Shown here in pieces: positions 45,118 through 58,888 of a DNA stretch of 64,000 nt (positions are counted from its first letter, which is position 1; each line of letters opens with the position of its first letter). Made by a program: the position numbers and the translations under genes. The notes under the pieces were generated by a model. It was not told the DNA's origin. It ran no database searches and saw nothing but the letters and a program-made list of their open reading frames with translations. The DNA comes from Isoetes taiwanensis (taxonomy: Eukaryota; Streptophyta; Lycopodiopsida; Isoetales; Isoetaceae): contig JAJEKV010000020.1 in assembly GCA_021234155.1 (NCBI GenBank), positions 628,938 through 692,937 of the forward strand. Reading direction: 5' to 3'.

Positions 45118-47800
45118 ATGGCCACTTCTGAACCCCCCTACCCAAAACCCCACCAGGAGGCAGACACCCCTCAAGCCACAGCCCACACCCAGGCCCAGGC
45201 CCAGGCCATCGCCCATCCACATGCCCCCAAGCTACTCGAGACCCTAAGAAGAACTAGGAGGAGGCCACTTCCATGAGGAGAGAGGCCGCGAGCAAAGGCC
45301 CAATCAACAAGATCTACAGGTGAGAAAGCTAATTGTTGTTCGAGACCCGATGGCGCACTGAGCCTGAACAACGGCCTTGAAAACCCGGAGGCGAATCGCA
45401 GCTGACAGGACCCAATTGGAGACACGAGAAGAGATCCAATCTCGGCGCCCCATGTTCTTAGAAGACAACCGGCACAGAGAGACAAATGTTGCAGAGATGG
45501 AGACTTGGGCCTGACAAGCGAAAAGACTCGGCATTCGTTTGGCAACAATTTCGAAGACAACGGTGAAGCAAGATCTTGTTGACTTGCGAAGGTTCTTGGT
45601 GGACTCCTCTCCACCATCATAGAGACCATGGCACAAGATAGGCAATGTGCCGATCGAGGAGACAAGGCAACCATCTCCTCGCCTCCAATCGGTCGCAGAG
45701 GCCGCCACCAAAGATGCGAGGCGCAACGTGACCGCCTTTGAAGCGAAGTCACCGAAGTTGAGAGCGCTTCTGAGGAAGGCCAACGACGAAACCGTGGAGC
45801 TGCGTGATCTTAGGGGGAACTCGCCGCTCAAAGAAGGGCCTTCATCTGCGCAAGCCCATGAACAATTACATATGATGCACACATGAATTGGCAAGGCAAA
45901 GAGTAATTCCAGCAGGAGCCGAAATTCCCGACTACAGAGAGCAAAGGCCACCGCGACGATATGATGTTGATCATCCACCTCAGGCTACCACCACCCCACC
46001 ATAGGTCACAACACACACCTCCAAGACATCGCGAATGGCTGAATGTCGCAACAGCCACCACCACGAAGCCCAACAATCTCAGAGTCTGTGAGCCGAGACG
46101 CAGGAGCCACAATGGGTGGTGGTATGCGACTTGAAAGAGAGGCGAGGAGAGCACCTCATCAACCACTCTAGACACATATCCCGCCCGGATGACATTCCAC
46201 ATGCCCGTACACATTGCTAGGGCGACCGCCATGGAGCCCATCACCTAACGTCCACGGGTAGTCATCTTCTTTTCGAGGGGCGTCGCAAGCGAGCAGCCAT
46301 CTGCGCCCAAGGCAAAGGCGATTGAAGGGGACCGATCCGACTCAACTTTGAAAGGAGGACGGGGCATGAGTTGGAGAAAGTCAAGAATGTCCACAAGCGA
46401 AGGAGGGGCTTGGCGAGGGCTGGTCCGGGGAAGAACATAGACTACCCGACTTGCCAAGATACCATCGCTACTCTATCTTCAATGAATGCACAGGAAAGCG
46501 GGGACACGGAGGTGTCGCCTGCTACTACCGGACAACTCTGGCACAACCAGTTTTCCTGTGTAAGATAGACAAACATAACAAAATTGTGGGCGCGTCGCGA
46601 GTGCGAGTTGCAGTGGTAGCCCTCTCGTTATGGCAGCCTGCTACTTCCCACATGCCGAGAGCAACTTCTATCACAACCATCCGGGTGTGGATAGGTTGCA
46701 GCCCTATGTCGATCTATACGATGACATACAACAGCACAAGCAGGAGGGTAGGGACCTACTCGTTGGAGACTTCAATGCCCGCACTGGCACAGAACAGCCA
46801 ATGAGATTTGACCCTCTGACAGATGATGTATTGCAGCTGAGCCCTTCAGAAGGAGCTTGGCCACGGGCATCAGCTGGCATTCAGGTCTCGCGCTATGGGA
46901 GGCATTTGTTGCTGCTTTGCAGTATCTTTGACCTAGTGATTTGCAATGGGTCACGATGGTAATCCCTCTAGCCGACACACTGGAGAACCAGGGAGGGACG
47001 GGGAGGTGGGTCGAGCGTGGTAGAGTATGTTTTGGTGGCCGAATAGGACATGCACCTCGTCAAATATTTTCAAGTGGGAACAGCTGGTAGGGATGAGGAG
47101 GTGGACTTAGACCATCTACCGCTCTACTTGCACCTGGCTTGCAGGTTGCCCCAGACGCCTATCCAACACCTCCTCGTATGCCCCAGCTTAGACTGGATTA
47201 TGAGCGCGCTCCTACTTACTCCCAGATGCTTACGGAGGATCTCGCAAGCATCTCACAATGCTCAACGCTGGAGCGTGGAAAGGTGTGCTGCTCATTGACG
47301 CCCCTCGAAGCCAGCTGGCAGAGGTGTTTTGGGAGAGGTGGCCCCCTCGACAAACCCTCAAAAGCTACTGGCCTTCCGCAGAACTGGTGGTTCGATGCCA
47401 AGTGTAAAGAACGCATAACGCGGCTCCGCCAAGTCGCAGACCCCGCTATGCTCAACTCAGAGTCAAGCAATACAAGGCTAGAAAGGCCAGGTACATTGCG
47501 GCCCATCAACAGGAAATGTTATTTCTCCTGGAACATCATCCCAGGACCTTCTGGCGGAGAGTGCTCAGGAGACCAGTACCGCCCATGGTGACACCTGAAA
47601 ATGAATTTCAATTTATCTTGAAGAAGCATAGCAAGGGTCCCGCTAAAGACCCTAACACGGCAAAAAAGGGTCAAGAATCTACAGTTAAAAATTGCCTGCC
47701 TGCAACACCATTTAAAGAGATCAACATTGCAGACGTGTTAAATCATGTATGGTTACATATCTTGCAGCCTTTGTTTCTATGTTCTGCGACATCTACTTGA
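45118..47800 (+). mobile_element. LINE fragment (ORF1-like plus EEP endonuclease), unit 2 copy
   Basis: The parts and order match 22787-25423. Some pieces are better kept here. The coiled coil reads LQSVAEAATKDARRNVTAFE (45,690-45,760). The endonuclease frame 46630-46962 contains AACYFPHAESNFYHNHPGVD, LVGDFNARTG (GDFN codons from 46765) and FDLVICNGS, then DLDHLPLYLHLA after a stop. Combining both units shows one ancestral ORF with an RRM-like part followed by an EEP domain. It again ends before any reverse transcriptase. Confidence 0.72.
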
Positions 47801-50530
47801 CATCCCAAATGAGCATTTTATCAATGCATTTTCTTGCTTTTACCAACTTGCCCATTGTCGGTTTAGACATTATTGTCTCTCCAAGTAGCACCATAGAATT
47901 TATGACTAGAGAAGGAAGCTTGGTTTTAACCCTTGCAAGTTAACTACCCGAGTAGGATATCCCGCAGGCATACATTAGTGCATAGCAAAAAGTTTATGAC
48001 TGATCGAGAAGGAAGCATGTGAAAACATGTATTTCAACATAAATCATTTGCACATGGAAGACATCGTTGCAAGATAAGCAAGGTACCATTGAATGCTTAA
48101 AGATTTACCTTGACCTCTCTTCACGGATCTAAAGCAAAAAATACAGGAGACCATTAAGGCAGCAAGAACAAATCTTCTGCTCTCTATCAAACTTACGTAA
48201 ATAAAACCGTATATAACATGCTACCAGTTCTTTTATCAAAAACTCTGTTCTATTGCAAAGTTTAGCCCTAGCATAATTTCCTTAAAAATTAGCTCTATAG
48301 CTTGCCTCTATTTCCATCGTCATCTACTCTAATCAATTCTGGAAAGAAAAATGCAGCATTAAAACATGGTCCTGAGTGCAAAATAAAGAAGAAAATGAGA
48401 CATAACTACCTACGTAAGACAAAAGGAAAAGAAGGGAAGCTAGGTCCATTCCATCACATTAACCAGTGGCAAAACCGGCAATAACCGGCCAAGGAAAACA
48501 ATTCGAGCATGGTCATTCTTGCTTTAGCATAGCATTCTTCTCGTGCATCTCTATGTATTCAAGAAATGCCACTTCATTGAATTTCCAGTAGTGCATAAAC
48601 AATCCAGTTGCACTCAGCCTCTTCGGCAGAGAAGGCACCAAGCAACGTCATTGCTTGGATCTATTCTACAAATCTTAAGAGCCAAAAAGGAAAAAAAAAA
48701 TAACCCCAAAGAGAAGGTATGGCCAATCAAACCCTAGTAGAAGGTATAGCCAATCAATGATTCTGCTCGGACCCAAGAACCCCATTCCGCATTCAAGGAC
48801 TGGAAAGGGAAAGACGCTACGGATTTGGCGGAAGAGCCGAGAACCATTGCATCAAACAAAACCGCCAAAATCAGTAGATGAAAATAAAATTCAAGGCTAA
48901 AAGTGCTGTATAAACCGTGTAATGAAGAGACGAAAAATAGCTTAAAAGAAATCGAATGGGCAGGATTTACGCAATTACTATCCATTAGTATTACAAGAAA
49001 TTTATCGCGGCGGCCAAGGCCACGCGAACATTTCTTTAGTTCTAACCCTGTGAAGTTGGACTTAGCATAAGTTTTGGGCCTTGTTTAGTAAGAAATGTGT
49101 AAGAGTTCGAGTTGTACAAATGTCAATTTTGAACGGATTGAATGTAGACGGTACGAACTGGTGTCATTGCCTTGAGTTCTTGTGCTCCTAAGGTAGATGG
49201 ATGTTATAAGTGATCTCAATGCATAACAAGAAGCATCAATTCAACAGACCTATGCAAACATTCTAAAGGAAAGACTATTTATACATTTACATTACAATAA
49301 TTGTTTTGTGGTGTTTATCTTGATGTCAGATTAAAACTAGAGTATTATTGAACTTAAGTATGCACTAGTAGATTGCATGGTTAGGAACTTGAAAGAAAGA
49401 GGCCGTTTCTTTGATTGTCAAGAATGAAAGCACTATTGCATTGGCTTTGGCCCTTCATTTTATACCTGCCATCGACGTTAAGGGCAATATCACATACATA
49501 ATGAAAGAAGTTTGTTGTGAATCTAAGAATTGCATTTTCTTTCCAATAATTATAATGTCTTGATATGGAACAATGGTATGAAAAAGGTGAGCACCTCTTA
49601 ACGAAGGGGTCGCTTAAACGTGATGTAACCATGGTTCGAGGCGTGGAGGCGGGGTCTGCCATAGCCGAGTTTCGAGTTTTAGTTTTCTTTTTTAGTCTCT
49701 CAAATGTTTTGAAAATGCCAAAATCGCCGAAGATTTTGATGGATATGCCTGGATGAAATCGCGGTAGTGCCCGAGATCCCTTTGAAGGTTTATTCTCCGC
49801 ATGGCCACCGCCGGATTTCATGCCACCACAATTTGTTTGAGGTCATTATTGCCCATTGCTCCGCTAACCCGCCATGGCCGTGCAAAAACCGGTGCAAGAT
49901 GCTTTATTCTAGCAACATATACATCCGAAATCTAAAATGATTCGAACCCTGACGGATCTCTCAGATCCAAATGGATTAGGCCTAAGTCTACAACGGATCT
50001 CTCGCGGATCCAAATGGATTAGCCTAAGAAGAATGGATCAGCTTGAAGGAGGAAGGGCGGAAGGACTCCCCCGTAAATTGTAGGATCGAGGACTCGTGAG
50101 ATGTCGCCCGAATTGCCCGAAAGCATAAACGTGTCAACACTAAAATTATACGATTTGTTTTTCTTGATTTTTCCTGGGACAAACCCGAGGGACGCGGCGG
50201 CAAAATAGAAAGAGAATAAAAAGTAGATTCTCAAAGAATCTTGCCTATAGCAATTATATAGTTTAGATATATAGATCATTTGTTTACAAGGTTGCCACCA
50301 TTGTTTTCTTATTTATGCTAGAATTGGACGGCTCTTCCAACGCTTCTGGAAAAAGCATGATCCAAGTTGTCCTATTGAGATTTGGGCACCATAGAGACAT
50401 AAACTAATTTCCTAGCATTGAAGAAAAATCCTCTGCCTCTCTTGTAGAAAAATGCAAAATCTAAAGCCTGCTGCTCAGAAAGATCCTACAATTGTACCTA
50501 AAGCTCCAAAGGCAATTTTCTTTTTTTTTT
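47801..50530. other. Long gene-free stretch of unit 2
   Basis: Counterpart of 25424-28085. It holds the hairpin at 48993-49033 and the doubled ACGGATCTCT words at 49,951 and 49,992. At the second of these the CTGTGATCCAGCGGATTAGC of unit 1 appears as CTCGCGGATCCAAATGGATT. Confidence 0.5.
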
Positions 50531-51417
50531 TTTAAATTTCGCAAATAATCTCACCATCAGAACGTAGTCTTCTATAGAAGGGATATGAGATGCAACACAT
50601 TATCTTCGACCTAAAAAACCTCCAAACCAGCCTCGAATCCTTCTCAGAAAGCAAAGGTCCTCGATAATTTCTAGCAGGGCAACGCTTTTCTAATTTTCCT
50701 AACCACATATTATAATTTTTCAAGATCCAAATAGACTCGATATGTGAAGCCAAGTGGATAGGCTATAAATCCAAAGAAATGTTATAGGGATTAGGCAAAC
50801 CTACTAAATATAAAAAGATGGGGCATCTTCTGGGCTTTTTTTTTTTTGGGGCAGGTCACTATTGGTTGCCAAGACATATACATATGACAAGCAATAGAAG
50901 GTCGCCCAGTCCGGCTCCGCTCCTCCGAAGTATACAAAGTTGGTTTTAGTGTTAATAATGAAAGGGTGTAGTGTTTGTGTGTGTTTGTGTTTACATTTAT
51001 GTCCAAAACTTTGGAGCCCAAAAGGGTATGTAAAGAAGGAAGACTACATAGTACAATGATGATGTATAATCAAAACATTTGTTTAAAACTCTAGATAGAA
51101 AAGTCAACTCTTTTAATTTGGGATTTTCCAGTTTGGAAGAAAACTTTTTGGAATTCTTTTTAAGTTATTTGGCTAAGGTTTTGATGAGTTGGGTGCCCTG
51201 AAAAATTTTCGGTTTTCCAAAAATTAGACTTTTTTTTTTTTGTTTGATTTTTGGCCTTATCTTTTCTTCCAGACTATGTGGGCTCGATTGTACCAAGCGA
51301 GGAGGGCGATGCAAATATTGCCTTGGATCAAGTTTTCTTCCGCGTCTCTTTAACATCGACTTTTGTTATCCTTGGTTTGCCCTACCGGTCTCTGGTAACC
51401 TAACACTCGCATGGTGC
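50531..51417. other. Spacer with unrecognised ORF fragment, unit 2
   Basis: It contains the - strand frame 50532-50753 (LGKLEKRCPARNYRG), shortened G/T runs at 50,820-50,852, and a T run near 51,230. Confidence 0.4.
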
Positions 51418-51790
51418 TTGTTGGTTATGATCCCGAAGCTTTTGCAACAATATCTTGAAGGTCGCTTTTTCGTAAGACGTGGAATACCTTAACCCAAGTT
51501 AAAACTGGTCATTATCATGCATATATAAATCCTTCAAGTAAGTCTATTATTTCTAATATGAATTGTGCTTTACTTCGGCCATGTATATACCGTGGTTCTC
51601 CAAATGCTAAAATCCATATTGCTTCTCGACATAGTAAGAACCTTGGTTTCATTTGTAATTATTTGGTGCTCGTTATGCATGCCCCGCTCCTATTGACCCA
51701 CATAGAGCAATCAAGCAAGAATGCATAACATAGGCACCTCGTGTAAATTTTTGATGGGGCTAAGGTGCAAAGCAGTTGATAATCACTAGA
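51418..51790 (+). pseudogene. Unrecognised ORF remnant, unit 2 copy
   Basis: Counterpart of 28953-29340. TGHYHAYINPSSKSIISNMN is kept and continues as CALLRPCIYRGSPNAKIHIA, which joins pieces that are out of frame in unit 1. This supports a real ancestral protein of unknown family. Confidence 0.3.
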
Positions 51791-51889
51791 TATAAATCAC
51801 ACGTATCTTTTCTCCTTTGATTAAATTTTATACCAACTGGCATTTCAAATTCCATCTTTGCAAAGGACAAAGTGAATATTGTGGATTGT

Positions 51890-52190
51890 TCGAGCCAAAT
51901 GGGTGCCATGGCCCCATTCGCCAAAGACAAAGACACTAATCTATCTTACATGAAAATGGAGGCCATGGTGCCATTTGGTCTAGGCTTGATCGAGAAGTAT
52001 ACATTTACACCAAAATAGTTGGGACCAATGATGAAATTTGTTCTTAGACCAAGGTGGTGCCCAATTGAACCAAATGGCAACATTTGGTTCACCGTAACAC
52101 CACCTTGGTGTAAATTTGGAACAGGGCTATGGCCATTTGGTCCAAATGTATACCAATTCGACCAAATGACGCCATGGCTTATTTCGATCT
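51890..52190. repeat. Damaged inverted repeat, unit 2 copy
   Basis: GTGCCCAATTGAACCAAATG, CACCACCTTGGTGTAAATTT and TTTGGTCCAAATGTATACCA remain, but the left arm has been rewritten (GGACCAATGATGAAATTTG). The long stem of unit 1 is partly lost. Confidence 0.55.
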
Positions 52191-52407
52191 ATATATTGCC
52201 TTAATTTTTTTTTTTTTTTTAAAATTAAATGCGCTTTTTTCTTGTTTTTTGCATGTTTTTCTTCTAACTCATATGTTCTAAAAATTGTCATCTTACTTGA
52301 AAATGGGGCATATAATTTTCCCATGTACAAGCTATTCGGCCTAAGGATAGTTGTTGCCCGGCCATATTTTGAATAGAACCACTCTTCATGGCAAGGATAT
52401 AGATTCT

Positions 52408-54964
52408 TGACGCTCAAAGACAAAGATACGCCCCTGATCGATATTGTATCGCTTACGCCACGCTGCATACCACCCCTCGACCGACATGTACGCCAACGCC
52501 AGAGTAAGTGGGTAGCCCCTAGGGGCAACTTGCTAAGAATGCATTAGATTAATGCCACATTTTCCAATGTACACATTAATGTGGGCACATTTTCCATGGG
52601 CCACTTGATGCCAAGTGGGCCATACCCATAGGTGGTACTAATGTGCACATTTTCCAATGTACATTCATTAATGTGCACACATTTCCATGTGAGCACATTT
52701 GGGTGCACACATTTCCATGTGGCACATTTGGCCACCTAGCCCTTAAAGGCAAGGTCTTTTCCCAATTATCCCACATGCCTAAAGGGGATAATTGGAAACC
52801 CTAGCCACCCCCTTGTCTATTTAAGTAGAACCCTAACTTGCCCATTTTTCGCTTTCTAGGGTTTTAGAGCTCGCTTTTGAGTTAAAAACTTCCCTGCACT
52901 GGCCCGAGAGAATTGCATCATTAGTTTTCTTGATTCGAAAGCATTTCAGCAGGATGGTCGAACAAAATGAGGAGAACCTTCAAGGATCGTATTTAGGTGA
53001 ATTTAGTAGTCTAAACCCCATTTCAAACCATCGAATCAGTAGGTTTAGCCTCTTAAATTGCCCGTAGCAGCCCTCTAGAACTCTAGATAGCAGGATTCTA
53101 ACTAAAGAACCTAACTCTATGATATAGATTAGATCTTGTTCTTTAGTTCTTCTCGTGATGTATATGGATGATGTATCTCTATGAACTCCTTGTATTGGGA
53201 AGGGGGGTAGAGACCTAAAGCTTGGTAGTAGATGCTCCTAGATTAGCCTCTCTAGCACACTATAGATGCCCTGCAAGTACAAGAGCCACACCTCGTTGTG
53301 GGTGAAGGGGCCGACCGGCTTATAAGGAGGTTCGGTTCTCGACTCTTGAAACCATCCCTATGGTGTGTTAGTGCTAACGAGATCATTGTGACTAGGTTCA
53401 ATGGCTTGCCAACAAGGTGGGCAAGGCATGGGCTCCGACACTGTGAGGTGGTGAATATGACCTTCCATTGAGTTCAAGTCAATACAAGCAAAGGGGTCTC
53501 TAGTCACCTTGAGTCACATGTAGATCTCTCGAGGGAGAGATCCCCACCGCCCCATCGAACCGGGAGATGCAACCTGTGATATAGCCCCTTTGGCTATGCA
53601 TCCTACGCTATGCCAGTCCCAACACTTTTCAGCCTTACTCGCAGTGTGCACATGAGGGGGCGGATGGAGGGACAACCCTATGCTATGTTCTTATGCAAGC
53701 CAAATCCATTGCCATGAATTCCGCCTCAACTTCGAACTCGGAGACCCAAGCCCGCCGGTCATCCCTTTGAGTCCGAGCCTTGGGTAGGATTCCCTATGTG
53801 ATGTGTGTCACCTTTTGTCTATGCAGATATGTGGAGGACCATCCTTCGTGATGGTCATATGATGTAGGATGGTCATATGATGTTGAGGTATGTGCTACTG
53901 ACATGTATGTTTACCTATGTGATGTCTTGAGCTTTTTGTCTATGCAGAGAGGTGGAGGACCATCCTTCGTGATGGTCATATGATGTTGAGGTATGTGCTA
54001 CTCGACATGTATGTTTACGCCCCAGCCTAGGTAGGCCCCGAGGGAGACGGGTGCAATGACCCTTCCACTCTTCCCACCGGAACCCGCCACGGTTGCGGTC
54101 ATGTGGAGGGCCCCAGATTAGCATGGAGCCGCATGGGGATGAACTCTGTTTGTGTACGGTGAGGTAATCGAGGACCATCCTTCGTGATGGTCATATGATG
54201 TTGAGGTATGTGCTACCGACATGTATGTTTACGCCCGCAAATAGGTAGGCCCCGAGGGAGACGGTGCAATGACCCTTCCACTCTTCCCCATCGAACCCGG
54301 CCACGGGTTTGCTGTCATGTGGAGGGCTCCCTCATTAGAGGAAAATGAGATCACATTTTGTCCCATTAAGGGATGCTTAAAATGCCATGTCGGCTTTTAA
54401 ATCAGTCCAACAAGAGAAGAGCTCCAAAGATATCTCATTCCAAGATTATATGGCAAATTTAATTAATGCAATTTAACTAACTCAGAGTATCATTTTTCAT
54501 TATAACTTTGATCCGTAACTCCGATTCAAAACTTTTTGTAGCAATGGGTTCGCTCTTCACAAGATCTATCTAGTGATAACCCATTCATACATCTTTTACT
54601 TATAAATATATAAGAAATAAGCAAAAAATCATATTTTTTAAGGTTAACGACATGACCATATTGAAATACATCATAACCATATATCATTGAAAAAGATCTT
54701 TTCATTCCGCATCTAATGCAACAAACGCCGCAACATTTTGACAAGTGGATCAAAAGTTATGGGGAAAACAAATAAAGAATGAAGTTGTTGGTGTTGCATT
54801 AATCGCAGCTTAATAGAGGGTAGCCATTCCATTGGAGGATTCTTATGGGGATGAAATGAGATCTCAAATTTCCTCTAATGTATTAGCATGGAGTCGGTAT
54901 GGGGACGCAACTCCCTCAGTTTGTGTACGGTGAGTGCATCAGATACGAGTAGGGGACGTCCACA
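52408..54964 (+). repeat. 5' LTR, unit 2 element
   Basis: It starts with TGACGCTCAAAGAC and ends at GGGGACGTCCACA. U3 palindrome at 52548-52580, TATA-like CTATTTAAGTAG at 52817, and several GACCATC/GATGGTC units at 53845-54190. Same structure as LTR1 with dense small indels. Confidence 0.72.
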
Positions 54965-54969
54965 CCCGA

Positions 54970-54980
54970 TGGTATCGAGC
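54970..54980 (+). other. Altered primer-binding site, unit 2 element
   Basis: It reads TGGTATCGAGC, one A fewer than the TGGTATCAGAGC of unit 1, with extra bases (CCCGA) before it. Taken at face value this would weaken tRNA-Met priming. CAG to CG is one of the recurrent unit 1/unit 2 differences, so a consensus error is possible. Confidence 0.6.
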
Positions 54981-55737
54981 AATGTTCTTGGAGACCAAGA
55001 GCAAAGCAATCGACCATGCTCCCCGAGAGTACTAACTTGTTAGTAATTCGAATTTCAGCTAGGAATTAGCTAGATTAGCTTTCTAATCTATTTAAACCTC
55101 ATCTTTAAAAGAATTCCCACGATTGGAGCGGAATTGAACCTCCCACCCATGTGGTTGAACCCCCCAAACCCCCGTACAACCAATCGAGGGCGGCATCGCT
55201 TTGTGTTTGAATTATAATCCTTAATTAGATTTACTGTAATAATGTTAGATAATATTAATGGCCAAGCCTTTAGACTTAGAACCAAGACCCTTAAGCTAGA
55301 TAGAGTCATCATCCCTGATAGACACCAAGCCTCCGGGATCGACATGACGCACCAGACCAAATGCACTTTCGACTCCCTCGACAAGGCGAAATAAACAGAG
55401 GCCAAGGAGGCTGAAGGAAACAAGAAGAGGAGAGGGCGTAACGAGAGCGGAGGCCAGGGTCAAGAAGCGGCAGAGCGTAAGCTGGTCCAACATTTTGAAG
55501 ACTCAACAAAATTGCATAAAGACACACCAAGGGAGTAACTCTAATGAAGAAAGATATGCACTTACCAATCATATCAAAGGAGAACCTTATTAATTTCGTA
55601 AAATGATAAAATTTGTTTTTAATACAACGTGTTTTAGAGTAAATTATAATCGTAGTAAAGTTACTTAATTAAGTTAGTTATAGAATTCTAGCTTTTGTTT
55701 TAGTCAAATTGGAGCTTTTGAGCAAAATTGAGACGAT

Positions 55738-55799
55738 GTCTCACACGTCGCCGTGACGATTTCTAGATTTTAGGAATCCAGCCGGGCGCAACGTGAGAC
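55738..55799 (+). repeat. Leader hairpin A, unit 2
   Basis: GTCTCACACGTCGCCGTGAC...CCGGGCGCAACGTGAGAC. The left arm is altered at the GCGCCAGG position and the right arm lacks two bases; the stem is weaker than in unit 1. Confidence 0.6.
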
Positions 55800-55933
55800 C
55801 ATGCCCAAAAATGCCCAAAACAGCCCAAATCGACCAAGTAAGGGGTCAATTTCCTAACTAACTCGATGAGTTTAGTGGAATTACAGCCTTAGATCACTTA
55901 AATTGAGTAAGCCTAGCCCACTATTAGACCCAT

Positions 55934-56001
55934 GTCTCACACGCCGCGCCCAGACCCGATTTCTACATTCTCAAAATCGGTCTGGGCGCAACGTGTGAGA
56001 C
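55934..56001 (+). repeat. Leader hairpin B, unit 2
   Basis: GTCTCACACGCCGCGCCCAG pairs with CTGGGCGCAACGTGTGAGAC. The C at the end of the left arm restores pairing with the right arm relative to unit 1. Confidence 0.65.
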
Positions 56002-58888
56002 CTCCAAATTTTGAACCTCTATAACGTGAGCTACAGAGCTCCAAATCGCCTGATTTGTTCGCGTTAGGGACCAATTAGACACCTAGAATCCATTTATGAC
56101 CTCAAATTAGGATAGAAATGTCAAACCCCATCTCAAAATGACCAAAATTGCTCAAACCCCTTGAATTGCTTTCCCAAATCAGTAGTTTGTTTGTAGATAG
56201 AAGCATACCCCATTAGTAGCTCGCAAGTATTGATCTCGCTCGGGTTGATGCCTTACCCTAGGTAGAAGTGCTCAGAACACCCCTTTGTTATAGTCATCTA
56301 GACCTTAGTATAGCAACCCAAGTCCAACTGCTGGTACACCACCTCTTCGAGCCAAAGGGCATAAACCTTGACCTAATTCTCGTCCTTCTAATAGAGTTTG
56401 ACTTATATAGCCGCATTGATTGACTCCCCTATTGCCGTGATACCTAGAAAGGAGCTAGAGCCTAGAGCTGCCCAAGTCATTCCATGTGTAGAGATTGGAC
56501 CCCCCAAACCAACTTTGCTAGGACCTTAGAGTATACTCAAAACACCATGAGGGCTTTGCAAAACAACCCTCATGTCATGCCATACCACACGCCCTAATGT
56601 CCATAGACTTGTAGATTATAGATATGTTCTAGTAATGCCGCCGAGCCATCTTGCTTGCTTATAGAGCCTGTATTGTAGGAGAGCCCTTCAAGTAGACTCT
56701 TAGACTCTAGGATACACGAAGCTGCTTTTCAAGGACGGGGCCGAGCCACAGACGAGCTAAAGGCAAACTTCTTGAAGACATCAAGGTCCCACCAAATGCA
56801 CAAACAGATAAGGAGAAGAGACCGAAAAGGCGTACCCAAGAGGGGAAGCACAATGACAAACACCTCAACCGACAAACGAAAGTAGAACAGACACCACCGA
56901 CCTATCATCAATCTCCATCAAATGGGAAGAATATTGGTACCAACGGCACCAAGAATGTTCTAGATGTCAACCTCCCGCTACCACGCCCACGAGCTCACAT
57001 CGAAAAGAGGATCTCAACGCCTTCACCAACTCGGCGCATATGAGTTTCAAATGGAAGAACGCGAGACAACAAAATATAGTACAGTGAAGATGTTAGGCAT
57101 CGATGTCGCGTTAGCATCACGAGCTAGGGGCCGAGGGCATAATCCAGCCACGAGGAGACAACTCATGGCGACACAGAGCGTATAGAAACCGGAGGGAAGA
57201 TCACCACGACCTTGCACCCAGCGCCAGCTCAAAGCCAACGCCAACAAAAGGAGTAACCAAGCTAGGCAACCACAAAGCACCTAAGGGCGACCAAGATGAG
57301 CCTCCAAATTCTTGCACCAAATAGGAGAACTTTACCGGTTCCAAAAAAGGTAGGAGACCATGAGAGGGAGGAGACGATATCAAGGAACATTTCCGACTCA
57401 AGGCCCTGGGATTGGCAGACTAGGGGGCAAGACCAAGGAGGAGAATATTCCGCCAAACAGAATTCCTGACCAGGAACACCCGGAAACCAAAGGAAGGATC
57501 GGCTTTACCACGCCGCCAAGGAGTGCAAGACTTCGAATGGTTAGGACCCAAAGGATCGGGAGGAGACGACCTAGCCAAAGAGGTACAAATCACGCAAAAA
57601 GGCGCAATTTAAGGAGCTATGATAGGGCAATGGAGATGACCACACTCTGTGCACAGGAGAGCCAATTCTTAATGAAGCAAAGCCTGGGCAAATGTGGAGT
57701 CGTCGACTCGAAATTCAACCTCGCGGGGGATTGACAATGCCCGCCATCGACGACCGACTCGTGAGCTCAAGACATTCAAGAATGCCCGATCGCGAATGCC
57801 AGGTGACCCTACTCAAGCTCGATCAATGGCAATCGCAAATCAACAATCTTGCAAACGACACACCGCATGTAGGGCGTGAGCGGTTACCGCATTCCTCGCG
57901 GCGAATATACACAATAAGGAGGAGCATCTTTTCAAGGATCACATCGACGAACACTCTTCGCAACTTGAGGTGATCAGCCCTGATCGTACATGAAGCTCAA
58001 CAATAGTAGCAAAAGATCTCAAGAAATCCCGAGTCAACCGTAACGAAAGAAGATGCAAGAAAACCAAGAATCAAATGCGATAGGAGGAAGGGAAAACCTA
58101 GAGGAATATAAATAATTAGGTAGATCTTCAGAAGTTGTTTTGCAAAAGTGGATGAATTAAAATCCCAATGTAAATGCGATATGTCTATTGTATATCTAGG
58201 GTGTCCACATATATAGTGGAGAAACATGAGTTTAGAGTCATGTTTTACTGGATTTAGCGCTTAGATCGAAGCTCCTTCACTTCACTACCAAAGGAGGAAG
58301 CAAGGAGGCACAACTATAGCCCAAGATCAAATTGGAAGAGCAACTACGAGGGAGAAACGACTAGAGGCCAAGCAAACCTTCAACTCCAAACACTTGGAAA
58401 TGCCCCTCGTAAGACCCGCCGCCACCCAATGTTAGAATAAGAGACAACACCGATCATGTCAAGATCATCAACGCTGGCACTGTGAGACATCGCCGTGGCG
58501 CAACACTACCTCTTGTAGCAAAGGCGTGACTTGATCGAACTTATGACATGAGTGGCCTCAACAATGGAAGGAGGAACACCCCGACATCAACGAGCCAACT
58601 AAGAAGGCAACATCTCGACGACCATAATTCCAACTTGTGGTAATATAGGGGATGTGCTATGACACGGTATTAGATGGAGATGCACTTACGAAAGGCACCG
58701 CGACGAGGAGATATGCCCCAACAACTAGGGTGATGGCTTCACGTACTCCTACCAAAGAATTAGAAGAGAAGAAGCCACCATATCTCCGACATGGGCACGC
58801 CAAACGCCTAAGGTAGAAGCATTCGACTTTAACGACAAGGATAGCAATCAAGCACCTTCGGCGAAAAAGAGAGTTCAAGATAATAGCC
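56002..58888 (+). other. Internal region of unit 2 element, broken frames
   Basis: Counterpart of 33620-36600. Frames such as 57360-57734 (RIGFTTPPRSARLRMVRTQR) and 57692-57973 (TLLKLDQWQSQINNLANDTP) are open for 90-125 codons but differ in reading frame from unit 1. No pol motif was found. Confidence 0.35.
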